Assembly: GCA_938091145.1 (NCBI GenBank)
Contig: CALKMS010000008.1
Location: 1-6,525, forward strand
DNA: 6,525 bases
From: an uncultured bacterium
GTDB taxonomy: Bacteria > Actinomycetota > Aquicultoria > SKW223 > CALKMS01
Direction of reading: 5' to 3'
In this document: positions 1 to 5,127 of the stretch, piece by piece
How the letters are laid out: each line of letters opens with the position of its first letter
How positions within the stretch are numbered: position 1 is the stretch's first letter
Notes under the pieces: model-generated
The model's input: only the letters and a program-made list of their open reading frames with translations
Databases searched by the model: none
Told to the model about the DNA's origin: nothing
Position numbers and translations under genes: made by a program

Positions 1-1
1 T

Positions 2-340
2 TTACTGACGTGCTTAACATATTTTGCCATTCAAAAGTTTAAACTAAAACCCAAACCTCAATTTTACGACGAATTAGGCAAAGAACTTTTTACGCTTTCA
101 AAAGAGCTGGCTAAAAAAGGTTACCAGCGCAGCAAAGACCAAACTTTAAGAGAATGGCTTTTGCCTTTAGAAACTTTTTTCACCAGTTTAAAAATTAACG
201 AATTTTTGGAACCTTACGAAAAGTCTCGTTACGGTAAAATAGATTTATCCGAAAAAGAAAAAAATCAGGCTTTAAAAGCAATCCGCGAACTAAGAAAAGC
301 ACTAAAGGAAAGCCAAAATGAGCCAATATTTAGGGATTGA
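2..340 (+). CDS. C-terminal fragment of a membrane protein with a DUF4129-type tail (transglutaminase/TgpA-like)
   Basis: The reading frame is open from the left edge and gives 112 residues before TGA; the N-terminus lies outside the window. Residues 1-11 are hydrophobic and look like the end of a membrane helix, followed by a basic stretch (KFKLKPKP) and a soluble helical region. The pattern YDELGKELFTLSKELAKKG, then QTLREW near residues 47-52 and YEKSRYGK at 72-79, resembles the cytoplasmic DUF4129 tail of transglutaminase-domain membrane proteins, where a helix, a 'QT..E' motif and a 'Y...RYG' motif recur. The role of that tail is not established. The end overlaps the sugar kinase start by 23 bases in another frame, so the two are almost certainly co-transcribed. 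The family call rests on remembered motif shape; without the catalytic domain it could be another membrane protein with a similar tail. Confidence 0.72.
   Translation, partial: LLTCLTYFAIQKFKLKPKPQFYDELGKELFTLSKELAKKGYQRSKDQTLREWLLPLETFFTSLKINEFLEPYEKSRYGKIDLSEKEKNQALKAIRELRKALKESQNEPIFRD
304..312 (+). promoter_or_regulatory. Ribosome binding site of the ROK kinase
   Basis: AAAGGAAAG lies inside the end of the upstream gene; its AAGGA core ends 8 bases before the ATG at 318. This supports that start despite the 23-base overlap with the preceding gene. Confidence 0.6.
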
Positions 341-1187
341 CCTTGGTGGTAGCAAAATTGAATACGGCCTTTTAACTTCAAAAGGCTTTAGACTCTTAGG
401 CCAAATTAAAACCCCAAAAACAGCAAAAGAAATTACTAAAAAAATCGCCAGCCTTCTGTCAGACTTTAACAGAGTTAAAGTCGGGATTGGAATAGCTGGC
501 TTGGTTGATAAAAGCAAAGAGGAAATTTTGTTTTGCCCAAACTTACCTTTTAAAAACTATAACCTCAAGAAAAAACTTTTTCGTCTTATCGGAAAAGAAA
601 TTGTTTTGGAGAACGACGTTAATTGTTTCGCGATTGCCCAATACCAAAAAATGAAGAAAAAACCCTCCAGTCTCATAGGCATTACTCTAGGAACCGGTAT
701 TGGCGGGGGTATTGTCCTAAATGGAAAAATCTACCGGGGAAATGGAATAGCCGGCGAGTTTGGTCATATGTGTATTTCCCTTAAAGGTCCAAAATGTCAC
801 TGCGGGGGTAAAGGTTGCTTGGAAGCCCTGGCTTCAGGCTGGGCTTTAGAACGAGAAGGCAGAAAAGTGAGCGGTAGGAAAATTACAGCCAAGGAAATGG
901 CAGAAAAAGCCCGCCAGGGCGAAAAAAAATTCATCGAAATCTTTCGGAAAATGGGCCATCATCTTGGCATTGGCTTGGCAAATTTAACCAATCTTTTTTC
1001 ACCTGAAATCATTGTCATCGGTGGAAGTTTAATTAACTCTAAAGACCTTTTCTGGGAAGAAATGCTGACAACATTGAAAAATCAGTCTTTTCCTGAACTA
1101 CCCATTTTAGTTAAAATTTTTCCGGCCAAGAAAGTTGCTGGTGCAGTTGCTTATGGGGCTTCACTAATTGCCAAGGAGGAGTTTTGA
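318..1187 (+). CDS. ROK-family sugar kinase (glucokinase-like)
   Basis: The 289-residue product is close to the usual ROK length of about 300. It should phosphorylate a hexose or N-acyl hexosamine with ATP in the cytoplasm; the exact sugar cannot be read from sequence. Visible motifs are the N-terminal phosphate loop DLGGSK (8-13), ENDVN (98-102) with the expected catalytic base Asp100, GTGIGGG (125-131), EFGH (147-150) and the zinc motif CHCGGKGCLE, where His150 with Cys160, Cys162 and Cys167 would bind Zn. IVIGGS (232-237) is the C-terminal nucleotide-site strand. All key residues are present, so it should be active. It is a plain kinase, with no N-terminal helix-turn-helix as in ROK repressors. 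It overlaps both neighbours, which points to one operon. Glucokinase is the default reading, but fructokinase, N-acetylglucosamine kinase or mannosamine kinase activity is equally compatible. Confidence 0.93.
   Translation: MSQYLGIDLGGSKIEYGLLTSKGFRLLGQIKTPKTAKEITKKIASLLSDFNRVKVGIGIAGLVDKSKEEILFCPNLPFKNYNLKKKLFRLIGKEIVLENDVNCFAIAQYQKMKKKPSSLIGITLGTGIGGGIVLNGKIYRGNGIAGEFGHMCISLKGPKCHCGGKGCLEALASGWALEREGRKVSGRKITAKEMAEKARQGEKKFIEIFRKMGHHLGIGLANLTNLFSPEIIVIGGSLINSKDLFWEEMLTTLKNQSFPELPILVKIFPAKKVAGAVAYGASLIAKEEF
1173..1179 (+). promoter_or_regulatory. Ribosome binding site deciding a TTG start
   Basis: AAGGAGG sits in the last codons of the ROK gene, with 4 bases between it and the TTG at 1184. 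The strong match justifies reading the next gene from a TTG; its first in-frame ATG comes only at codon 175, inside the conserved core. Confidence 0.75.
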
Positions 1188-2299
1188 AATCCTTAGCTGA
1201 CGGTTCTAAAGTTTATTTTGCGGGAACTGAGCCAAAAAAGACAAGCTGGTTAGAAAAGTTTCAATGGCTAGCAGACAACCTTAAACTAAATCAAATAATT
1301 CAAAAAGATTCGATTGTCGCAATTAAAGTCCACTTTGGAGAACGAGGAAATACCGCCTTTTTGCCACCAATTTACGCCCGCAAGATAGTTGAAATTGTTA
1401 AAGAATTAGGGGGTAAACCGTTTCTCGGTGATACCAACACCCTTTATTTTGGGGGAAGATTTAACGCTGTTGACCACTTAGTAACTGCTTATGCTCATGG
1501 TTTTGGTTTTGGAACCGTTGGGGCCCCAATCATAATTGCCGATGGTTTAAGTGGACTCGATTACCGACTGGTTAAAATCAACGGAAAGCATTTTAGAGAA
1601 GCTAAAATTGGTTCGGCATTTTTCTATGCTGATGTTCTAATAGTAATTACTCATTTTAAGGGACACGGAAACACAGGTTTTGGCGGAGCAATTAAAAACC
1701 TTTCCATGGGATTGGCAGCTCGGGGAGGTAAACAAGAAATGCACTCCGATATCAAACCAATCATTCAAGAAAGCCAGTGTAATGCATGCGGACAATGCGT
1801 TCGTCACTGTCCTGCTCGAGCAATCACTATTGAACCTGATTTCCAAAAGGCTAAAATCGACCTTGAAAAGTGCTGGGGTTGTGGCGAGTGCCGCGCTGCT
1901 TGCCTAAAAGGCGCTGTTTCGATAAACTGGGAAACCGACGCCAAAATCTTGCAAGAAAAAATGGCAGAGTACGCTCTAGCTGCTAAAACTGAAAAAAAGG
2001 GGAAAATGGCTTTCTTCAACTTCCTCCTTAACATAACCCCAGACTGTGATTGCTGGGAATACAGCGATCCTCCAATCGTTCCTGATATCGGAATTTTAGC
2101 TTCGGATGACTGCGTAGCTTTAGACCAAGCCTCTCTTGACCTCATTAATAAAGCTTCGTTAATATACGGAGTCGAAAAAGCCGAAAACAAAAACAAGTTT
2201 GAGTTAATTAATCGAGAACCCGGAACCCACTTGCTTGAATACGCCGAACAAATTGGTCTGGGGACTCGCAAATACAAACTAATCGAGATGGGAGGATGA
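1184..2299 (+). CDS. DUF362 family protein with two [4Fe-4S] ferredoxin motifs
   Basis: The 371-residue protein starts at TTG and overlaps the ROK stop as TTGA. The N-terminal part matches the DUF362 pattern: HFGERGN (50-56), GDTNTLYFGGR (82-92), THFKGHGNTGFGGAIKNLSMG (156-176) and RGGKQEMH (180-187). Next comes a bacterial ferredoxin insert with Cys199, 202, 205, 209 and Cys230, 233, 236, 240, both CxxCxxCxxxC, enough for two [4Fe-4S] clusters. The C-terminal part returns to the DUF362 fold and holds a further pair, Cys288 and Cys290 (DCDCW), which may bind metal. There is no signal peptide, so it is probably cytoplasmic. DUF362 proteins are widespread in anaerobes, but their reaction is not settled; a redox or electron-transfer role is inferred from the clusters and from the ferredoxin encoded directly after it. 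Confidence 0.92.
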   Translation: MKSLADGSKVYFAGTEPKKTSWLEKFQWLADNLKLNQIIQKDSIVAIKVHFGERGNTAFLPPIYARKIVEIVKELGGKPFLGDTNTLYFGGRFNAVDHLVTAYAHGFGFGTVGAPIIIADGLSGLDYRLVKINGKHFREAKIGSAFFYADVLIVITHFKGHGNTGFGGAIKNLSMGLAARGGKQEMHSDIKPIIQESQCNACGQCVRHCPARAITIEPDFQKAKIDLEKCWGCGECRAACLKGAVSINWETDAKILQEKMAEYALAAKTEKKGKMAFFNFLLNITPDCDCWEYSDPPIVPDIGILASDDCVALDQASLDLINKASLIYGVEKAENKNKFELINREPGTHLLEYAEQIGLGTRKYKLIEMGG

Positions 2300-2310
2300 A
2301 ACGGAAGTAA

Positions 2311-2514
2311 ATGAGCCACCGCATCCGACTAGAGCAGTGCATTGGCTGCGGTCTTTGTGCTGATGAGTGCCCCCGCTGGGCAGTTGTTGAGAATAATGGT
2401 GTATACGAAATTCTCCAGCGAAAATGCAATGACTGCGGCCGTTGCGCTGAGGTTTGCCCGGTAAACGCTGTAATCGTAAACAAGAACCGAACCAGCGAAA
2501 CACCAAGCAAATAA
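2311..2514 (+). CDS. Small 2x[4Fe-4S] ferredoxin
   Basis: The 67-residue product is a typical low-potential bacterial ferredoxin in size and motif layout. Cys10, 13, 16, 20 and Cys39, 42, 45, 49 form two CxxCxxCxxxCP motifs, each followed by proline, in a pseudo-twofold arrangement. The insert between the halves is short and the C-terminal tail is polar. It should be a soluble one-electron carrier. It starts 11 bases after the DUF362 gene, which itself carries ferredoxin motifs, so the two may exchange electrons; that is inference. Translation start: GGAAG is only 3 bases before the ATG and GGGAGG is 15 bases before, so neither spacing is ideal and coupling to the upstream stop is likely. It might instead act as a small subunit of a complex with the DUF362 protein. 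Confidence 0.9.
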   Translation: MSHRIRLEQCIGCGLCADECPRWAVVENNGVYEILQRKCNDCGRCAEVCPVNAVIVNKNRTSETPSK

Positions 2515-2548
2515 TTCTTAAAAAGGTAATTTATACAAGCTTTAGAAG

Positions 2549-2557
2549 AAAGGAGGT
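2549..2557 (+). promoter_or_regulatory. Very strong ribosome binding site of the rubredoxin-like gene
   Basis: AAAGGAGGT is a full nine-base complement to the canonical 16S rRNA 3' end, 5 bases before the ATG at 2563. It is the best ribosome binding site in the window and supports the very small gene that follows. Confidence 0.8.
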
Positions 2558-2562
2558 AAAAG

Positions 2563-2691
2563 ATGGCAGTTTGGAAGTGCACTAATTGTGGCGCAACTAA
2601 AGAGGGGCGCTGCAAGCCGCGTAAATGCCAAGAATGCGGAAACACCAAGTTCGAAAAGCTCGAATCAGCGGCTAAAAAAAGCAAAAAATGA
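2563..2691 (+). CDS. RCKP-type rubredoxin-like small protein (42 aa)
   Basis: The 42-residue frame starts MAVWKCTNCG and is framed by an excellent Shine-Dalgarno site and an ATGA overlap with the next gene. It has two zinc-knuckle or rubredoxin-like CxxC pairs, Cys6/Cys9 and Cys22/Cys25, plus Cys17 in the signature RCKP (16-19). The tail is lysine-rich (AAKKSKK). This matches the small proteins called RCKP-type rubredoxin-like, which resemble the iron-binding domain of rubrerythrin. Four cysteines could hold one Fe or Zn; the role of the fifth is unknown. The place directly after a ferredoxin suggests electron transfer or oxidative-stress protection, but a structural zinc role, or nucleic-acid binding through the basic tail, cannot be excluded. 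The gene is short enough to be missed by length cut-offs. Confidence 0.87.
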   Translation: MAVWKCTNCGATKEGRCKPRKCQECGNTKFEKLESAAKKSKK

Positions 2692-3767
2692 AACTTTCTT
2701 GGTTTGAAAATTTTTTATCTAAACACTTCAAACAACCGGTTAAAGTTTTAAAAGTTGGCGACCTTCTAGCCGAAACTACGGATGAATTAAAAGGCTATGG
2801 TTATGGCAGTCCTTTGGTAGTAGAATTTGAAATCGAAGGTGAAAAAAAGAAACTTGTCTTTTCAACCATGCGTGGCGATAGCTTCGGGCACGACTTTCGA
2901 GCTGACCGCGTATCAGCAATAACCCTTTCCTATGACACTTTTAATCAGCTACCTCAACATGTTAGAGCGGTTGACTTTGGCTTCTTTTCGAAAGAAGGCC
3001 TCATTTCCCTTAAAGAGGCTGAGGAGCCTTTTATAGTCACCGAGTTTGTCGAAGGAAGAGGTTACTTCGAAGATCTTGAAGCCTTAAAAAACAAAACTGA
3101 AGCAGAAAAAACCGACAAAGAAAAAGTTTTAGCCTTAAGCAATTACTTGGCAAAAATTCATCAAATCAAAAAAGAACAGCCCGAACTTTACATCAGGCGA
3201 ATAAGAGATTTGGTAGGTCACGGTGAAGGTATAATGGGTTTGATTGACAACTACCCTCCTGGGTGGGAATTTGTTTCCCCTTCCTTCTTTGAAGAATTAG
3301 AAAAAAAGATCATTAGCTGGCGTCACCGACTAAAAAATTTTACCCACCGACTTTCACAAGTTCACGGTGACTATCATCCATGGAATATTCTCTTTCACAC
3401 TGAAAAAGACTTTTGGGTGCTCGATAGAAGTCGTGGCGAGTGGGGTGAACCAGCTGACGACTTAACCGCTATGGCCATTAACTTTCTTTTCTTTTCCCTT
3501 CAAGCCTACCAAAAAATTCAAGAACCTTTCAGCTCACTTTTCAATCTTTTTATCAGCAACTATTTAGAAAAAACCGAAGACGAAGAAATTCTGAAAGTAT
3601 GCCCACCGTTTTTTGTCTGGCGCGCTTTGGTCGTTGCCTCCCCCATTTGGTATCCCAGTCTTGCCCCAGTCGTAAGAAAAAAACTTTTTAACTTTATCAA
3701 CAATATCTTGGAAACTGACTACTTTGACTATCAAGCAGTAAACGAGTATTTCCAAATAAATAAATGA
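2688..3767 (+). CDS. APH-fold phosphotransferase (aminoglycoside/choline kinase-like), substrate unknown
   Basis: The 359-residue product shows the C-lobe hallmarks of the APH superfamily: VHGDYHPWN (225-233), with His226, catalytic Asp228 and Asn233, then VLDRSRGEWGEPADDL (244-259), where Asp246 is the metal-binding residue equivalent to DFG and the GEPADDL segment is typical. The N-lobe is diverged; LVVEFEIEGEKKKLVFSTMRGDSFGHDFRADR (43-74) holds the lysine expected to touch ATP, and PFIVTEFVEG (114-123) looks like the hinge. It should transfer phosphate from ATP to a hydroxyl of a small molecule such as a sugar, choline or amino alcohol. An antibiotic-resistance role is not implied, since most members of this fold are metabolic. 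The start overlaps the previous stop as ATGA and has no Shine-Dalgarno site, so translation is probably coupled. It overlaps a second kinase gene downstream, which suggests joint work on one pathway. Confidence 0.83.
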   Translation: MKLSWFENFLSKHFKQPVKVLKVGDLLAETTDELKGYGYGSPLVVEFEIEGEKKKLVFSTMRGDSFGHDFRADRVSAITLSYDTFNQLPQHVRAVDFGFFSKEGLISLKEAEEPFIVTEFVEGRGYFEDLEALKNKTEAEKTDKEKVLALSNYLAKIHQIKKEQPELYIRRIRDLVGHGEGIMGLIDNYPPGWEFVSPSFFEELEKKIISWRHRLKNFTHRLSQVHGDYHPWNILFHTEKDFWVLDRSRGEWGEPADDLTAMAINFLFFSLQAYQKIQEPFSSLFNLFISNYLEKTEDEEILKVCPPFFVWRALVVASPIWYPSLAPVVRKKLFNFINNILETDYFDYQAVNEYFQINK

Positions 3768-4297
3768 ATGCTTCTGGAAAAAAAGGTTGGGTTATTTGGC
3801 TTACCGGGAGGCCAGGCTCTGGCAAAACTAATTTAGCGCGCAATCTCTCTCGCTATTTCCATCAAGAAGGCTTCAAGACCGCCGTTATCGACTCGGATGA
3901 AATTCGCCAAAAGTATTTTCCACAGCTCGGATACGATGAAGTATCACGAGACTTTTTCTACTCATCTCTCATAGCTATCTCTGATATTTTAGCCAGCCAT
4001 GATTTGGTAGTTTTAGTTTCGGCCACGGCCCACTTAAAAAAATGGCGCCAACAAGCCCGCAAGCTAATCCCAAAATACCTGGAAATTTATGTAAAATGCT
4101 CTCTCAAAGAATGTATGAGACGCGACCCAAAAGGTCTGTATGCCCTGGCTAAAAAAGATAAAACGGTCAAATTACCTGGTTTTAGTGCTGTTTTCGAACC
4201 ACCGGAAAAACCCGACATAACGGTAATTACCACTGGAAGGCCCAAAGAAGTCGTTGCTGGCACCTGCTGGAAAAAGCTAAAGAAATTAATAAAATAA
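3764..4297 (+). CDS. P-loop kinase of the adenylylsulfate kinase (CysC)-like family
   Basis: The 177-residue product is slightly shorter than typical CysC (about 200). Visible are the Walker A loop GRPGSGKT (15-22), DSDEIR (43-48) in place of the family's DGDxxR, LGYDEVSRD (55-63), the RDPKGLYALAKK segment (120-131), nearly diagnostic of APS kinases, and FEPPEKPD (144-151), equivalent to YEAPxxPE. ATP binding looks intact. The usual ENIRR helix after DR is replaced by FFYSS (64-68), and the SPY loop by SATAH (86-90), both areas associated with the APS side of the site. It may therefore phosphorylate something other than APS. No ATP sulfurylase or PAPS reductase gene lies nearby. It overlaps the APH-type kinase by four bases (ATGA), has no Shine-Dalgarno site of its own, and appears to be the last gene of the operon. 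Confidence 0.82.
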   Translation: MNASGKKGWVIWLTGRPGSGKTNLARNLSRYFHQEGFKTAVIDSDEIRQKYFPQLGYDEVSRDFFYSSLIAISDILASHDLVVLVSATAHLKKWRQQARKLIPKYLEIYVKCSLKECMRRDPKGLYALAKKDKTVKLPGFSAVFEPPEKPDITVITTGRPKEVVAGTCWKKLKKLIK

Positions 4298-4404
4298 CCT
4301 TTTAATATAACTCTTAAAAAACAAAGGATTTCGAGACCTTGACCTCAAATAAAAATCTAATCTTAGCTTATCATTTATGTACTCTGTTTCTTTTTTAAAA
4401 AAGC

Positions 4405-4429
4405 AGCGGAAAAATTTTCAGGCTTTTAA
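4405..4429 (+). repeat. 25-base direct repeat, copy 1
   Basis: AGCGGAAAAATTTTCAGG followed by CTTTTAA is identical to 4475-4499, exactly 70 bases further on. It contains the short palindrome GAAAATTTTC and runs into a hairpin plus T-run. The sequence upstream of the two copies differs, so this is not a simple tandem duplication of a longer unit. Confidence 0.85.
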
Positions 4430-4440
4430 AAGGCTTTTTT
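4420..4440 (+). terminator. Possible weak intrinsic terminator 1
   Basis: GCTTT (4422-4426), a 3-base loop and AAGGC (4430-4434), with one T-G wobble pair, form a short AT-rich stem followed directly by TTTTTT (4435-4440). It is about 120 bases after the last operon gene. The stem is weak, so it would act only together with the second copy or other factors. The wider region can also fold as GCAGC (4403-4407) with GCTGC (4441-4445). Confidence 0.35.
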
Positions 4441-4474
4441 GCTGCAGTTGGCGTGCCTTTCGACTATTTTGGAA

Positions 4475-4499
4475 AGCGGAAAAATTTTCAGGCTTTTAA
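4475..4499 (+). repeat. 25-base direct repeat, copy 2
   Basis: Second identical copy of 4405-4429. After it the two copies diverge (TAAAGC against AAGGC), yet both keep a hairpin and a T-run. This suggests that the hairpin function, not just the sequence, is conserved. Confidence 0.85.
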
Positions 4500-4511
4500 T
4501 AAAGCTTTTTT
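4490..4511 (+). terminator. Possible intrinsic terminator 2
   Basis: GCTTT (4492-4496), loop TAAT and AAAGC (4501-4505) pair perfectly and are followed by TTTTTT (4506-4511). An A-T and a G-T pair can extend the stem to seven pairs. This is the better of the two terminator candidates after the kinase operon; the stem has only two G-C pairs, hence moderate confidence. Confidence 0.45.
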
Positions 4512-4719
4512 CAACTCCCTCAATCACTTAAAAATCGAAAGGAAAAATCGGAAAACTTTTCTCAAATCTTCTCTTTATCTTAAATTTTCCTTTATTCTAA
4601 AAGGGAAAACCAAAAGCCGATAAACAAAGGCAAGATAATTTTTCACTCTTATTTTCAGAAGCCCTCTATTCTTTTTTTTAAAAAAGTTTTTAAAGAAAGG
4701 TTGAAAGGGATTTGCTTTG

Positions 4720-4784
4720 GTCATTGCAAATCTCTTTCCTGTCATTGGAGCGATTTTTTGGTCATTTGCGAGCGAAGACACCTT
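4720..4784 (+). repeat. Degenerate GTCATTGC repeat units at the left edge of the repeat island
   Basis: Three shortened starts of the repeat follow one another: GTCATTGCAAATCTC (4720-4734), which joins the beginning and end of the unit and lacks its middle; GTCATTGGAGCGATTTTT (from 4741); and GTCATTTGCGAGCGAAGACA (from 4761). They look like decayed or internally deleted copies of the intact units to the right. Confidence 0.65.
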
Positions 4785-4790
4785 CCTTTT

Positions 4791-4832
4791 GTCATTGCGA
4801 GCAACGACCGCAGGGAGGAGCGTGGCAATCTC
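4791..4832 (+). repeat. Half-element of the palindromic repeat family
   Basis: The unit starts GTCATTGCGAG and ends GGCAATCTC, 42 bases, with a variable GC-rich middle (GACCGCAGGGAGGAGCG). It is flanked by T-runs. This is the single-arm form of the elements at 4840 and 4974. GTCATTGCGAG...GCAATCTC units are a widespread class of intergenic repeats in many unrelated bacteria. Confidence 0.8.
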
Positions 4833-4839
4833 TTTTTTT

Positions 4840-4928
4840 GTCATTGCGAGCGAGCCGCAAGGCGAGCGTGGCAATCTCAGAGATTGCTTCGTCCTGCTTC
4901 GCCTTCGGCTCGCAGTCCTCGCAATGAC
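4840..4928 (+). repeat. Complete MITE-like palindromic element 1 (89 bases)
   Basis: Perfect 11-base terminal inverted repeats, GTCATTGCGAG (4840-4850) and CTCGCAATGAC (4918-4928), enclose two arms joined head to head at a 17-base central palindrome, GCAATCTC-A-GAGATTGC (4871-4887). Each arm is a GTCATTGCGAG...GCAATCTC half-unit; the right arm carries a different GC-rich middle. It has no coding capacity, so it would depend on a transposase or other factor encoded elsewhere. No convincing target-site duplication is visible. Confidence 0.85.
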
Positions 4929-4940
4929 GCGAAATAAAAT

Positions 4941-4965
4941 GTCATTGCGAGCCTGAGCGAACACC
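4941..4965 (+). repeat. Truncated repeat half-unit
   Basis: GTCATTGCGAGCCTGAGCG leads to ACACC and then a T-run. The unit keeps the outer end but has lost the GGCAATCTC end; the ACACC tail also ends the degenerate unit near 4784, so the two may share an origin. Confidence 0.65.
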
Positions 4966-4973
4966 TCTTTTTT

Positions 4974-5052
4974 GTCATTGCGAGCGAGCCGCAAGGCGAG
5001 CGTGGCAATCTCAGAGATTGCTTCGGGTGCTTACGCACCCTCGCGCAATGAC
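4974..5052 (+). repeat. Complete MITE-like palindromic element 2 (79 bases), variant right arm
   Basis: Bases 4968-5025 are identical to 4834-4891, so the left arm and centre equal those of element 1. The right arm differs: it is shorter and carries a perfect hairpin GGGTGC-TTAC-GCACCC (5025-5040) before CGCAATGAC. It is therefore a different version of the element, not just a second copy of it. Confidence 0.85.
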
Positions 5053-5065
5053 GCCTTTTTCAATG

Positions 5066-5127
5066 GCGTGGCAATCTCAGAGATTGCTTCGTCCTGCTTC
5101 GCCTTCGGCTCGCAGTCCTCGCAATGA
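5066..5127 (+). repeat. Left-truncated copy of MITE-like element 1
   Basis: These 62 bases match 4866-4927 without a mismatch, at an offset of exactly 200. The outer part of the left arm is missing, replaced by CAATG, and the last base of the right terminal repeat differs (CAATGAA against CAATGAC). Confidence 0.85.

Larger units (their letters stand above)
4298..4719. other. AT-rich intergenic stretch without a gene
   Basis: No frame here looks like a protein on either strand. The stretch is AT-rich with runs of T and A, and holds the 25-base direct repeat with two terminator-like hairpins and two perfect or near-perfect CTTTTTTAAAAAAG palindromes (4390-4403 and 4671-4686). I saw no tRNA cloverleaf and no riboswitch I recognise. 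Confidence 0.6.

Noticed and set aside
302..517. Minus-strand frame opposite the start of the ROK kinase
   Set aside because: Shadow of a well-supported gene; the hydrophobic translation comes from reading lysine-rich codons backwards.
2515..2548. Internal promoter before the RCKP gene (TATACA at 2532-2537)
   Set aside because: The -10 match is weak and no -35 box lies at suitable spacing; the gap is short and the operon context explains expression.
1804..2684. Long minus-strand frames of 158 and 171 codons opposite the DUF362 and ferredoxin genes
   Set aside because: They are antisense shadows of genes with clear cysteine motifs and have no recognisable domain or ribosome binding site.
2688..3767. 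Antibiotic-resistance kinase
   Set aside because: Only general APH-fold motifs are present; the operon context is metabolic and nothing shows an aminoglycoside substrate.
4298..4327. Terminator directly after the CysC-like gene (CCTTT...AAAGG)
   Set aside because: The five-base stem encloses a 20-base loop and is not followed by a T-run.
4320..4345. tRNA-like T-arm around GGATTTCGAGACC
   Set aside because: The stem does not pair as a T-arm and no acceptor, D or anticodon arm is found around it.
4840..5127. CRISPR array
   Set aside because: The repeats are palindromic, differ in length, include truncated forms and have no regular spacers.
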